A stretch of 64,000 nucleotides of DNA from positions 62,001 through 126,000 of the forward strand of contig JAOSKI010000001.1 of the NCBI GenBank assembly GCA_027493675.1. Reading direction: 5' to 3'. Position numbers and translations under genes: made by a program. Positions 1-11,214 of this stretch are shown piece after piece. The notes beneath the pieces were generated by a model that was not told where the DNA came from, did not search any database, and saw only the letters and a program-made list of their open reading frames with translations. How positions within the stretch are numbered: the first letter of the stretch is position 1; every line of letters starts with the position of its first letter. Origin of the DNA: Microthrixaceae bacterium (GTDB lineage: Bacteria; Actinomycetota; Acidimicrobiia; Acidimicrobiales; Microtrichaceae).

Positions 1-1212
1 GGCGCTCCACGTGGTAGCTGCCGCCCCACGGGTCGATCACCCGGGTCGTGCCTGATTCCTGCTGGAGGAAGAGCTGGGTGTTCCGGGCTATCCGCGCCGA
101 GAAGTCGGTCGGCAGCGCCAGTGCCTCATCGAGGGCGTTGGTGTGGAGGCTCTGGGTGTGGCCCTGGGTGGCCGCCATGGCCTCGATGCATGTGCGCATC
201 ACGTTGTTGAACACGTCCTGCGCGGTGAGCGACCAGCCCGAGGTCTGGCTGTGGGTGCGCAGGCTCAGCGACTTCGGGTTGGTCGGCGGAAGCGCTCGCG
301 CATCAACTTCGCCCACAGCAGGCGCGCCGCCCGCAGCTTCGCCACTTCGGTGAAGAAGTTCATGCCGATCGCCCAGAAGAACGACAACCGCGGGGCGAAC
401 GCGTCCACGTCGAGGCCCGCATCCAGGCCGGCCTGCACGTACTCGAGGCCATCCGCCAGGGTGTAGGCCAACTCGAGATCCGCCGTCGCCCCCGCCTCCT
501 GCATGTGGTAGCCGGATATGGATATCGAGTTGAAGCGCGGCATCCGCTGGGAGGTGAACTCGAAGATGTCGGCGATGATCCTCATCGACGGTTCCGGCGG
601 GTAGATGTAGGTGTTGCGGACCATGAACTCCTTGAGGATGTCGTTCTGTATGGTCCCCGCGAGCTGTTCGGGCTTCACCCCCTGCTCCTCGGCAGCCACC
701 ACGTAGAGCGCGAGGACCGGTAGCACCGCTCCGTTCATGGTCATCGACACCGACATGCGGTCGAGCGGGATGCCGTCGAAGAGCGTCCGCATGTCGTAGA
801 TCGAGTCGATCGCGACACCGGCCATGCCCACGTCGCCCGCCACCCTTGGGTTGTCGGAGTCGTAGCCACGGTGGGTCGGCAGGTCGAAGGCCACCGAGAG
901 GCCCTTTTGGCCGGCTGCCAGATTTCGGCGGTAGAAGGCGTTGGAGTCCTCGGCGGTGGAGAACCCGGCGTACTGACGGATCGTCCAGGGCTGGTTCACG
1001 TACATGGTGGGATACGGACCACGCAGGTAGGGAGCCACCCCGGGATAGGTGGACAGGAAGTCGAGCCCCTCACGATCCACCACGCCGTAGACAGGCTGTT
1101 CGGTGATGCCTTCGGGAAGCTCACGGGTGGCCCCGTGAACCTCGGGAGCGACACCGGCCTGTGGGCGCTGCCACGGCATCGAGGAGAAGTCGGGGACGCT
1201 CAGGCCGCTCAT
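1..1212 (-). CDS. mutB: Methylmalonyl-CoA mutase large (catalytic) subunit, 3' end cut by window
   Basis: This is the coenzyme B12-dependent subunit that interconverts methylmalonyl-CoA and succinyl-CoA. About 305 N-terminal residues read cleanly from the ATG at 1212. They include the substrate-barrel signature [18 protein letters not shown], the block [19 protein letters not shown] and [12 protein letters not shown], whose His is the conserved active-site residue in characterised mutases. After [23 protein letters not shown] the frame breaks near 286, where a run of C is one base short of the family reading ([17 protein letters not shown]). The gene continues in another frame to base 1 with the family's RTHSQTSGW and [12 protein letters not shown]-type blocks. 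The C-terminal B12-binding domain lies outside the window. The start overlaps the stop of the small-subunit gene by 4 bases (ATGA), so the two are translationally coupled. I am confident of the identity; the break is probably a sequence error. Confidence 0.93.
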
Positions 1213-3203
1213 CGGCGGGCCTCCTGTGTCGCCCCTGTTGCCGGTGGCGCACCCACTGGGGGAATCCCCAACAGCTCGTGGGTCCCGCCGAGCACGTCGA
1301 GCAGGTCCACACCGACGTGGATGAACTGGTCCACCCCCGCTGCTTCGAGCTCACCCTGCAACCCGGCGGGCCGACCGGCTAGATAGACGCGCTCCGCGCC
1401 GGCGTCGACCAGCGCGCGGGCCGTCTCCACGCCCAGGTCCTCATAGGCGGCATCCGAGGAGCAGATGCACACGATCCGTGCGGGGTCGGCCGCGAAGTCC
1501 TGCGCCGCCTCGGTGGCGGACGCGAAACCCTCGGTGGTGCCGCGCTGCGAGCTGACCGCAGCGATCCCGCCTGCTTCGAAGAAGTTCCTGGCCCAGGTGC
1601 GCGCGCTGTGTGGGTGGCGACCGTGCCCAGGTTCGCGAGGAAAACCCTCGGGTCGACCGCTCCGGTGATCCTCCCGAGGCCCGTGCGGCATCCGCCGCGT
1701 CGCGCAACGCCTCGAAGGGCTCGGCCCAGCGCACAGGCTGCAACGGCTCGCAATCGGTTGCGGCGTCGGTCTCGGGGGCCGGCAGCGGTTCGCCTGAGGG
1801 TGCGGGGTCGACCACGGGGAGCTGCTCGTGGAGGTCCGGGAACTCCGACACTCCCGTGATCGGGGCCTTGCGAGTGGCCACCGCGGACCCACGCCGGTCA
1901 CGCACGGACCTGATCCTGGTGGCGAAGGTCCCGTCTACGAGCACTGCGGGCATCCCGCCCGCCGCCTCGATCATCCTGAAGGTGTCCCAAGCCTCCGCTG
2001 CGATCGCCTCGGTCAACGATTCGATGTACCAGGAGCCACCCGCTGGGTCGATCACGCGGCCCACGTTGGACTCCTCGGACAGCAGCAACTGGGTGTTGCG
2101 GGCCATCCGGCGACCCAGCTCCGAGGGGCGACCGAGCTCCGAATCGAACGCCGCGGTGATCACTGTGTCGGCTCCACCGAGCGCCGCTGCGAAGGCCGCC
2201 GAGGTGACACGCAGCATGTTCACCCAGGGATCGCGGCGCGACAGGTTGCGCCGCAACGTCCGCACGACCAGCGCCGGAGGACTCACCGACGGGTCCACAC
2301 CGCATGCCTGTGCCATCGCCGCATAAGTCGTCTCGCAGCGCGTAGCTTCGCGATCGTGGTGAAGAAGTCGGCGTCCGCCCCGAGGGTCAACTCGACGCTC
2401 GCAGCAGCGTCGTCGGCTCCCATGCCCGCGTCCTGCATCGACCGCAGGTAGGCGACCGCGGTGGAGAGCATCGCAGCCAGCTCCTGGGCCTCGCTCGCTC
2501 CCGCCTCCGCATAGGGGGTGGCGTCCACCGACCAGGTCCGCACCCGCGGGTAGCGGTCGGCAGCCATGGCCGCGAGGCCTGCTCCGTCCGCGAGTGCCCG
2601 GTGGATGCCCTGGGGCAGGCGCCCGGAGCGCGCCAACACCCCGATCGGGTCGGCTCCGAAGCCGCCGGTCGCCGAGTCGTCACCGACCGCCGAATCCGCC
2701 CACAACGACATGAGCCACTCTGCGCTCGCCGTGAATCCACTGCCGGCGGCCAGCACGACGGGCACGAGGTCGAGGTGCACACCGGCCAACGAGGCACGTA
2801 GCGCGTCCTGGGTGGCAAGCGCACCGGCACCCACGAGCAGCGAGGTCGCTCCCCGTTCCAGTTCCGTGGTGCAGCCGGGTCCACCTGCTCCGTCGACGAA
2901 CACCCGTAGGTCCCAGCGGCCACCGTCACGCTGGTTCGCGGTGAACCCTCGGGTGAACGGTGCGGCGCCGGGCGCGCCGGTGACCGACTCGTCGGGACCT
3001 TCGGTGTAGAGCGGTCTCACCTCGATGCCGTCCGCGGTGGCCGAGGTGAGCGACTCAACGGGACGGTCGCCGAGGACCTTGGCGACCAGATCCAGCCACT
3101 GCTGCTCGGTGGCCGCCTCGAAGTCGCCGGCTAGGTCGCCTACTGGGTCGGCATCGACCGGTTGGGCCACGATCTCCTCCGTCGTCGTGGTCGGTGCGTG
3201 CAC
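1209..3203 (-). CDS. mutA: Methylmalonyl-CoA mutase small (beta) subunit, three frame breaks
   Basis: This is the non-catalytic partner of the downstream large subunit. The N-terminal 300 residues read from ATG 3203 and contain the barrel-like region ([34 protein letters not shown] and [14 protein letters not shown]). The gene then shifts frame near 2320 into [43 protein letters not shown] and [23 protein letters not shown]. It shifts again near 1680 ([19 protein letters not shown]) and near 1605 ([20 protein letters not shown]). The final 130 residues are the degenerate B12-binding-like domain typical of small subunits and end in [15 protein letters not shown]. Full length would be about 660 residues, normal for the family. 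It is the first gene of the pair and is separated from the next gene by 66 bases. The breaks look like indels in G/C runs, since every conserved block is present in the correct order. Confidence 0.9.
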
Positions 3204-3269
3204 GGGTGTGCCAACAGCGCCATCTACAGGACGGCGAGGTTACCGGAGCCCAGCGGTTGCTCCCAACGG

Positions 3270-6200
3270 TCAGGCGCCGACCTTGACGGCCTCGGTCAAC
3301 AGGCGACGGAACTGCTCCGCTGCCACCGGGCGGGAGAACCAGTAGCCCTGACCGATCAGGCAGCCCATCTCCAGAAGGGTGCTCCGCTGGGAATCCGTCT
3401 CGATGCCCTCTGCCACCACCTTCGCATTCAACTGCGACGCCAGGTCGAGAACCGCGGTCACGATGCGCTGGTTCGTACGGTTCGACAGGCCGGCCACGAA
3501 CGAGCGGTCGATCTTCAGGATGTCGAACTCGAATCGGTCTATGTAGCCCAGCGAGGAGTAGCCGGTTCCGAAGTCGTCCACTGCCAGGCGGACTCCCTGG
3601 GTCCGCAGGCTCTCCATCTGCGAGCGCACGGTGTCGCTGTCGTCGAGCAGGTTCGACTCGGTCACCTCGAGCACCAGGGCGCTGGCGGGCAACCCGGCGG
3701 AACGGAGATCCCCCAGCACCGTCGCCACGAGGTCATCGGAGTGGAGCTCCCCCACCGATAGGTTCACCGACACCGTCAGGTCCTGCTTGCCGGGGATCTG
3801 CGATCGCCAGCCGGACAGGTCCTTGAGCGCCTGCGCCCGCACCTGCGCGTCGAGGCGCCCGATCAGACCGGAGTCCTCCGCCAGCGGGACGAACAGGGCG
3901 GGGCTCAGCCGTCCACGCTCGGGATGGTCCCAACGCACCAGCGCCTCGGCGCCCAGGATCTCGTTGGTGTCCATGTCCACGATCGGCTGGTAGTTGACCA
4001 CGAGCTGGTCGGTGCCGATGGCACGTGCCAGGTCCCCGCGCAGCTCCAGGCGATCCGACGAGGCGGTCCGCATCGAGTGCTCGAACCGCACCACCCGACC
4101 TCTGCCTTCACGCTTCGCCTCGTGCAATGCGGTGATCGAGTTGCGCAGGAGGCTCTCGGCATCGATGTCGCGCGAGTGATCGACGGCGAGGCCGGCCGAC
4201 GCCGAGAGGTTCAGGTCTCGGTCGGCGAAGTGGAACGGCTCGGCCAGCACCGCGAGGATCGTCTCGGCCACCTCCAACACGACGTCCTCACCGTGGCCTC
4301 GTTCGACGATCACGGCGAACTCGTCGGCGCCGATACGCGCTGCGTTGTCCCCATAGGACAGCGTCGACTTGATCCGAGCCGACACCTCCTTCAACACGTC
4401 GTCGCCTGTGGACTGTCCGAGGCTGTCGTTGATGTCACGGAAGTCGTCGAGGTCGATGCAGATGGCGGCGACAGTGCTGCCACCCGCGTTGCGCGACAGC
4501 ATCTCGTCGAGCTCGCTGACCATCCGGGTGCGGTTCGGCAGGCCGGTGAGGCGGTCGTGGGTGGCTGCGTACTCGAGATCCTTGGTCATCTCCAGGCGCT
4601 CGGTGATGTCACGCGCGTTGAGGACGAAGCCCCCGACCGCCGGCTCGTCACGCAGGTCGGTCACTACGGTCTCCAGGGTCCGCCAGCGCCCACTGGTGTG
4701 CCTGAAGCCGAACTCGAAGGTCCTGCCGTCGGTTGCCGCTTCACGCAGCCTCGCGTTCCAGTCGATGTCACATGCGGTGAACACCCCCCGACAGCGTCTG
4801 ATCGAACAGCGGCTCCGATGGCACGCCCACCACGGCCTCCGATGACGGGCTCGCATAGCGCACCCGTTCGTGCGCGTCCACGACCATGACCAGGTCGGTG
4901 TTGTTCTGCACCAGCGACTTGAAGCGCGCCTCGGACAGCGACAGCAGCTCCTCAGCGGCCTTGCGGTCGTCCACGGCACGGGCGTTCATGAGGATGCCCC
5001 GAACGTCGGGATCGTCCAGGAGGTTCGTGAGCTGCACCTCGAACCAGAGGTAGGTGCCGTTGAGGTGACGCAGTCGGATCTCGTCGCCGGTGTGTCCCGA
5101 ACGCCGGACGCTGGTGAGAAGCCGACGAGCCTTTTCCCGGTCGTCGGGATGGACCAGGTGCGGGATCTTCAGCTCCGCACCCTCCTCGGGCTGGATCCCG
5201 AGGAGTCGCTTCGACACCGGCGAGATGTACACGAAGACGTTGTTCTCGTCGAGGATCGTCACGATGTCCGATGAGTTCTCGATCAGGGTTCCGAAGCGTC
5301 GCTCGGCACGCTCACGCACCTGCTCCTCGGTACGCCGGACCGCCCTGATCGCCATGGCCCCCTGGCGGCACAGGGCGGTGATGGCATTGCGCTGGTTCGG
5401 CCTTAATCGCAGCTTCGACACCGACCAGGAGCACCGCCCAACGTTCGTCGCGGAGGATCAGGAGACCCGCGTACCACGTGCTGTCCATACCGATCGGGTG
5501 GAGCTCGATCAGGTCGCCCGTCGTCGGGCGAGTCGATCGTGTCCATGCGAGCCTCGACCGCCCGTAGGACCGGCATCAGCTCCGCGCTCCAGCCGCTCGA
5601 GCTCGGACCGAACGGAGCCATCACCAGCCGCGCCGTCCAACAGCGTCGACCCGAGAAGGCTCTGCGTGGCATGCTCGACGACGACGGCGACATCGTCGTC
5701 TGATTCGGATTCCACGAGCTGCTCACCAGCGACGCGCAGAGCTCCCTCCTGAGAAGCGAGCCGTTCGTTCTGATGGACCAACCTGCCCAGACGGAGCAGC
5801 ACCAAGGGGGCGAGCACGATCGCCGCAAGAGCAGAGATGGTGCGTTGCAGCTCCGAGGCATCGGTTGCCAGCAGCCAGATCGTCAGACAGGGTGGCGTGA
5901 TCAGCGCGAAGGTGAGCACTGAGATGCGTCTTGCGGACAGCCTGCGTCGGAGCGTCGAACCGGTCCCCGGTCGAGCAACCCACGGACACTGGGATGCAGC
6001 AGACCTGAACCCCCCCAACACGATGATCAGCGTCGTGCCGATGTCGACGTAGCGTTGCTCGATGTCACCGGCGACGTTCAGCGTGGCAACAACATCGGTG
6101 ATGAACGACACAACCAGGCCGGCAGCCAGCAGGCGGTTGCTCGTCGAGGAACCGGAGCCGGCGACCAACGCCAGCACCGCGGCCAGCACCAGCGCCAGCG

Positions 6201-6732
6201 ACATCAGGCTGAACACGACCACACCCGATCGAGCTGCGACGTCCTGGTTGTGATCTCGAAGGAACGGGATCACAACCAGAGTCCACTGCAGGACGGCAAC
6301 CGAGATGCCTCCAACGAGTGAGTCCAGAATCGGGTCGAGCCCCAGCTTCGGCGCTCGGCTGTGGACGATCAGTGCGATGGCGACGAGGAACGCGACGTAG
6401 GCGATGAGTGGAAGGACGTCCGAGTAGAAGGGAAACGGCGGCGCGTTCCTGTGATCACCTCGGCCACACCCGAGATCAATCCGCCCACGAACGAGAGGTA
6501 CCCGGCAGCGATGATCAACAGGGTCACCCTGCAGGAGACGAGCGTCGAGGCGAAGGCATCGACGCAACGCCACAGTGAGGGCGGTAGGCACGTAGACCAG
6601 ATTGACGATGCCGGCCAGATCGCTCGGCAGCGTCCACGCGAGGACCAGGACGATGACCGACAGACCCACGAACGCGCGGAAGTGCGCATCCTCGTGCTCT
6701 TCGCTCTGAGACAAGCAGCCTGCGTCGATCAC
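3270..6732 (-). CDS. Membrane-anchored PAS-PAS-GGDEF-EAL cyclic-di-GMP protein, several frame breaks
   Basis: This is a predicted cyclic-di-GMP turnover protein of about 1150 residues. From a GTG at 6732 there is a hydrophobic N-terminal half with about 8-10 membrane segments (for example LSVIVLVLAWTLPSDLAGIV and LPLIAYVAFLVAIALIV). A GAF-like stretch and two PAS domains follow (FGTLIENSSDIVTILDENN and RFKSLVQNNTDLVMVVDAH), then a diguanylate cyclase domain with the signature RIGADEF and an EAL domain. The EAL domain keeps EALVRW, the DDFGTGYSSL loop, the Lys of DILKIDRSF and the Glu of VVAEGIE, so phosphodiesterase activity is likely. The GGDEF site has Ala for the second Gly, and the inhibitory-site Arg is absent (YGDNAARIG), so the cyclase may be weak or regulatory. 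Frame breaks fall near 6550, 6440, 5510, 5430 and 4790. The domains all line up, so I treat it as one gene. Confidence 0.85.
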
Positions 6733-7097
6733 TCAACCAACCTGTGCGTAGCCGGATGACACACTGATCGGCGCGCACCTGGGCTGTTAGACTTCGGTCC
6801 AGGGCAGGCGGACCTACGTGTCATCTACGTTGCCTCGACAGCGACAACGTCTGCTGGACAACCCCGGAGCCCACGATCGGGGTCCATCCGGGTTCCATCG
6901 CCACAACCGAAGGCACCGGGTTCATGTACCGAGTCGACCATCCGCGCCCACGGGAAGATGGTCAACAAGACTCGCCATGTGAGCATCACCGGCAATGACG
7001 AGCTACGTCTCCGCTCGCGGATTCCCGATGACCGTCCGTTCGACTCGGTACCTGTTCCACCCGACCTACCGGATGGTTGGGAGCTCACCACGGCGGT
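6733..7097. other. Region between divergent genes, no clear gene
   Basis: These 365 bases lie between the start of the membrane GGDEF-EAL gene and the first recognisable residues of the GNAT-like gene. Short open stretches exist (for example one encoding TGFMYRVDHPRPRED near 6920). They may be the broken N-terminus of the GNAT-like gene, but I could not join them with confidence. No terminator hairpin or convincing promoter was seen. Confidence 0.4.
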
Positions 7098-7660
7098 AGG
7101 GAGCAGATCCAGAAGGCCGAACACCTGGAGTACGAGGTGTTCTCAGCCGTGGGGTTCTGTGCGCCCACTCGCTCGGAGTCGCGCTGAGAGTTCGATCAAT
7201 GGCGATCCGCATCCTCTTTCCGCATCGTCGTCTCGGAGACCGGACAGATCATGGGCGTCGTACGAGTGATCTTCGGTGAAGTACGACGTTGCCGATCGGA
7301 TCCTTCCGTCGCTTCCGCCAGTACCCCCGACCCTGTCCTGGAGTACGCATCCTGGCGGTACCCGACGACGTTCGGCGCAGTGATGTCGCCGAGCCCTCTA
7401 CCGAGGCGTCTGGCAGGACGCTATCCGCATGGGGGTGGTGGGATCGCCGGGATCGGCGCCACTTGGATCCTGAAGGTCCTCAACGATGTGTACAACTTCG
7501 GTTTCGAGGAACTTGGCGAAGGCAGGTTCTACATGGGTGGTGACTGCCCTGCCGCGAACGTCGGTCAGCTGCCTGATCGAGCGACTGAAGAAGCAGCCGT
7601 CGTTCTTCCGATGGGTGACCGCCAGCGAGGTCGATCTCAGCACCACCCGTCCCGACCGTA
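7098..7660 (+). pseudogene. Broken GNAT-type acyltransferase resembling autoinducer/N-acyl amino acid synthases
   Basis: Pieces in three frames join into a coherent GNAT-fold protein. AEHLEYEVFSAVGFC is followed by EFDQWRSASSFRIVVSETG and QIMGVVRVIFG at 7098-7275. DPVLEYA at 7332-7352 is the usual position of the strand before the acyl-CoA loop. YRGVWQDAIRMG near 7400 leads into GIAGIGATWILKVLND and FGFEELGEGRFYMGGDC at 7440-7550, then SCLIERLKKQPSFFRWVTAS. The order (LRYEVF-like start, E-Y-A strand, IGATWILKVLND helix, F.F..LGE..FYMGG ending) matches my memory of the acyl-homoserine-lactone-synthase-like or N-acyl amino acid synthase branch of GNATs. Its substrate cannot be read from sequence. 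An in-frame stop at 7175-7177 and at least two shifts break it. It may be decayed or simply poorly sequenced. The neighbouring cyclic-di-GMP and GAF genes are compatible with a signalling role. Confidence 0.5.
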
Positions 7661-9329
7661 CGATCTGCCGTCGCGGATGTCCGGGGCACGATGACCGATC
7701 CAGTGCACCGGTCGATTCGGCACACTGGGCGAGATCTGGTCCGGCAGCGACTTCGGCGTACGTCTGCCTGAAGGGACCGTGGGAGTGACCGAGGCCCTGA
7801 TCGGGGTGCCTGACCAGGATCGGGCGACCTGGCGAGCACCGTGTTCGGGACATCGGATCGGGCTCCGGGCATCCTCGCCCTTGCAGCGGCCTTGCGCAGG
7901 TGCCTCGAAGGTGCTTCGCATCGAGATCGTGATTACCTGATGCCAGGGTACGCTGCGCCAGACCATCGCAGCCATGGCCTGGGCGCGTCATCGAGGTCGT
8001 GCAGACCGGAGCCCGGCACCTGCACGGCATCCCACGCCGACGTCGTCGCTGCCGAGATCATCGACACAGCCCTGCTGGACGAACCGTTCATCCTGGTGAT
8101 GAACGCCCTCCACGAACCGGGATCGTCGACGGTTCGACCCGATTGCTCTTCGCCGGGTACACCACGACGTTGCAACCCGTCTACGCCGATAATGACTTTA
8201 CTACGGCTTCGTGATACTCGCACCGAAGCACGAGTGGCCCTACTACCACGACGAGGCAGCGGGCACCGGCTGGTGTCCTTACCAGGCCGGACGACAGTTG
8301 AGCCTGCGGAGGCAGGCACCTGGCTCCGCGGGCAGGGGACGGATCGAGCCGCGCTGTGAACTTCGAGATCCTGTACCGGCTGGCGCAACGGCTTTGGCCA
8401 ATGCCACTCCTCCCTCGAAGGAACCATGCACTCATGGGCGACGGAACTCGCCCTTGGGCACTTAACCTCTCAATGGTGCCAAGCTGCTGCTAATCGACCT
8501 TGGAGGACTCGGCGACGCGTGAAACGCTGGACCGGACGGGAGTCCACCTGGGCACGTCGGGTTCGAGATCGGGGCCGGCCTGCAGAGCGTCCGGTGCCGC
8601 GTTACCGAGGTGATCGACCTGACCGATCGGCCTGAGAAGCCCAGTACAGATACCGTGCCTGGCACCCGTGCCGCCGACCGGGCATCCACAGTCGTCGGTT
8701 TCAGCCGAAGCACGTTGAAGTCGTAAATGTGTTCCCAATGCAGAGCACGTCATTCCGTCTCTCATGCGCATCGGCGAAAGGCGTGCCATGAACTCAAGAT
8801 CTCAATAGTCACCGCGACGGGTTCTGGCCCCGACGACCATCGCCGCGTTCGACGATGCACTCCGGAATACGGCTCCAGGGCGTACAACCTCGTTCGCCTG
8901 ATCGAGCATGATCCCGCCCGTCTCCACTCTCGCCACCGGGCGACCCGAGTCGGATGGCACCTGGGGCGACCGGCTCTACGCAGTGTGGGAGCTCCGAGGG
9001 TGCTCAACTCCTGGACGAAGAGGCCTGGGCGGGTATCGGCCGGCTGCAGCCACCCCGGCCAGGGCGGGGGTGTTCGTGGAACACGAAGGCAGCAGCGATG
9101 GGGCGCAGGTTCGCGAGGAGCTGCGCGCCACTGGATTCGCTCGAAAGGCTCCACGGGCTCATCGGAGCGGATGAGGGAATGGCGTGTGTGGTTGCCGATG
9201 CGAAGGAACACCGGTCGCTGCACTCGTCATAGCACCTTTCAAGACCGAGCCCTGGTAGGCAACTCCACACGCACAACGCTTGTAGCGCACGAACATCTCC
9301 AGTCGACGGCCCAACGCGCGGGAACCGAC
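7661..9329 (+). other. Unreadable stretch, probably heavily indel-broken coding DNA
   Basis: No open frame longer than about 100 codons looks real on either strand, although base composition stays coding-like. Fragments that resemble protein include DTALLDEPFILVMNALHEP (about 8065-8120, weakly like the C-terminal domain of glycogen-debranching enzymes), EIGAGLQSVRCRVTEVIDLT (about 8550-8620) and VFVEHEGSSDGAQVREELRATGF (about 9070-9140). None extends far enough in one frame for a family call. I cannot say how many genes lie here. No RNA gene, repeat or transposon end was seen. Confidence 0.4.
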
Positions 9330-9939
9330 TGTTGTGTCCACTCTGACCTGTTCGTCACCGCCATCGAGGAAGCCCGTGCCCGCACGCCATCCGAATGTCC
9401 GACCGGTGGCGTCGACGCCCTCTTGCGGTGTGCTGACGGGTGGCCACCGGTACGCCTGGCCCAGGAGTGCGTGACCCTGGCCGCCGAGCTGTCGGGCGCA
9501 TCCCACTCAGTCCTGTACGCCTGCGAGGGTCACACCATGACATGCATCGCCATGTGTCCCCCGAGCCTCGAGTCGCCCCTCACCGCACCGCAGAGCATCG
9601 AGCGCTTCCCCTGGGGCGTGGGGAACGGTCATGGCCTCACGCTTCGTGCTGGTCGACGACGCATGTGCCCTTCAGGCCTCCACCGCGGACCCGGCCTTCA
9701 CCACACTCGGTGAGCTGGGCTTCACCAGTGCGGTGCACCTCCCTCTGTGGGCCGGCAACCGCCTGTCGGGGGCCTTGCACCTCTACTGGGACCGGTGCGT
9801 GGCGTCTTGGGACGACCGACCGGGCGCGCTACTGCGTGCCATCGGGGTCTTCACCCTCGACCGGCTTGCCCGCTGCGACGGTGCGCCCGTATCGACCCGG
9901 CGAAGTCAGGTTGCCTTCGGTTCGGCGGATCTCCTCTAG
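9330..9939 (+). CDS. GAF-domain-like protein, frame-broken, start uncertain
   Basis: This is a small sensory or structural protein consisting of one GAF-like domain. The first part reads FVTAIEEARARTP, then RLAQECVTLAAELSGASHSVLYACEGHTMTCIAMCPPS. After a shift near 9625 it continues MASRFVLVDDACALQ, LGELGFTSAVHLPLWAGNRLSGALHLYWDR and DDRPGALLRAIGVFTLDRLAR, ending at 9939. The alternation of VxLAxELSGA, a short ligand loop and GxLHLYW is typical of GAF folds. No start codon in the reading frame precedes the first residues, so the 5' end is unknown. The 3' end overlaps the convergent permease gene by about 110 bases. No effector domain is attached and the ligand is unknown. Confidence 0.5.
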
Positions 9940-11006
9940 TGCGGTCAGCTCCGACTCGACCACTTCGTGGCGCTCCAGGTAGGTCGACACGAACGCCTGG
10001 ATCACACCCGCCGAGGGCAACGCCAGGATCGCTCCGATCGGACCCGCCAGCATTCCCCGGCTATCGCGGAACCGAACGCCACCGCAGGATGCAGGTCCAT
10101 GGTCTGCGCGGTGATCTTGGGTGAGAAGAGGTAGTTCTCGACCTGCTGGTACACGAGTATGAACCCGATCACCCACAACGCATCCACCGGATCGTTCAAC
10201 AGGGCGAGGAGAACCGGCAGTGCACCCGCCAGGTACGTGCCGATGGCCGGGATGAACTGGCTGACCAATCCCACCCACAGGGCGAGGGCGAGCGGTGAGG
10301 GAACCCCCAGGATGGCCAGGAATGCCCAGGTGAAGGTGGCCGACAGTGCGGCCAGCAGCATCCGCGAGTAGATCCATCCACCGGTCTTCGAGATGGACAG
10401 CTCCCACAGGTACAGCACCGTGCGCTGGTGCTCCGCCGGGAGGATCGAGCAGAAGTTGCGACGCATGATCGGCCCCTGGGCGGTCATGTAGAACGCGAAC
10501 AGCAGGACCGTGAACCCCTGGAAGATCACCCCGACCAGCGATGACGTGAGGCTGAGCACGCGGCCACCCAGGTCGGTCGCCACCGACGCGATGTCGGACT
10601 GGTAGTCCTTCAACAGGTCGTTGACCTCTCCCGTCTCGATGTCGAGCCCGAAGGTGCGGTTCGCCCAGTCGGAGGCCTGCGTCAGATACTGCGGGGCCTT
10701 GTCGATGAGGTCCTGGACCTGGTTGATGACGAGCTCTGCCATCACGAACATGAACAGCGCCGTGAGGATCACCACACCGATGAAGCAGATGAACGTGCCG
10801 AGACCGCGCCGCATGTTGAACCGGCCGGCCATGTAGCTGACCGCCGGTTCGGTCGCGAACGACAGGAACAGGGCAACCACGATCATCCCGATGAGGCTGG
10901 TGAGGCGTGACAGGATCGACAGGCTCGCGTCGAACAACGCCACCGAGACCGCCACCGCGAGGATGAGCCGCCAGACCCATCTTGGCAACCGCTGACCATC
11001 ACCCAT
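9829..11006 (-). CDS. AI-2E family (PerM-type) transporter
   Basis: This is an integral membrane protein of the AI-2 exporter/PerM superfamily. From ATG 11006 it starts with two hydrophobic segments (LILAVAVSVALFDASL and LIGMIVVALFLSFATEPAV). A long amphipathic periplasmic-type helix region follows (NQVQDLIDKAPQYLTQASDW), then TM segments and the family-specific C-terminal blocks IPAIGTYLAGALPVLLALL and LVYQQVENYLFSPKITAQTMDLHPAVAFGSAIAG. One indel near 10055 moves the reading into GMLAGPIGAILALPSAGVIQAFVSTYLERHEVV, which completes the domain, followed by a polar tail. Length after repair is about 390 residues, at the upper end for the family. Members transport varied substrates, so the family name does not prove autoinducer export. 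Confidence 0.88.
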
Positions 11007-11214
11007 CTGGAGGAGAAGGCCCGGTCCTGAATGCTCCGGTCACCGATGTGGACGCAGTCGCAACCGCGGCATCATCGATCCAGTCGCCGGCACCTCCTGC
11101 GATCCCCGTCACCCGTGTCGGTCACCTGGAGGGCGGCACATCGCTCACGTCACGATGCTCCCACAACGATCTTCGGCTTGCGCGGATCACGCCCGGAGCG
11201 CGATCGTGCCCTGC
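11007..11214. other. Intergenic, nothing recognised
   Basis: About 208 bases separate the permease start from the stop of the MBL hydrolase gene. Both neighbours are on the minus strand. No hairpin with a T run and no small gene could be supported. Confidence 0.4.

Noticed and set aside
8065-8400. Glycogen debranching enzyme (GlgX) fragment
   Set aside because: One 19-residue stretch is similar, but no other GlgX block is found upstream in any frame.
9829-11006. Evidence for AI-2 quorum sensing
   Set aside because: The family name alone does not show autoinducer export; no LuxS or Lsr genes are present in the window.
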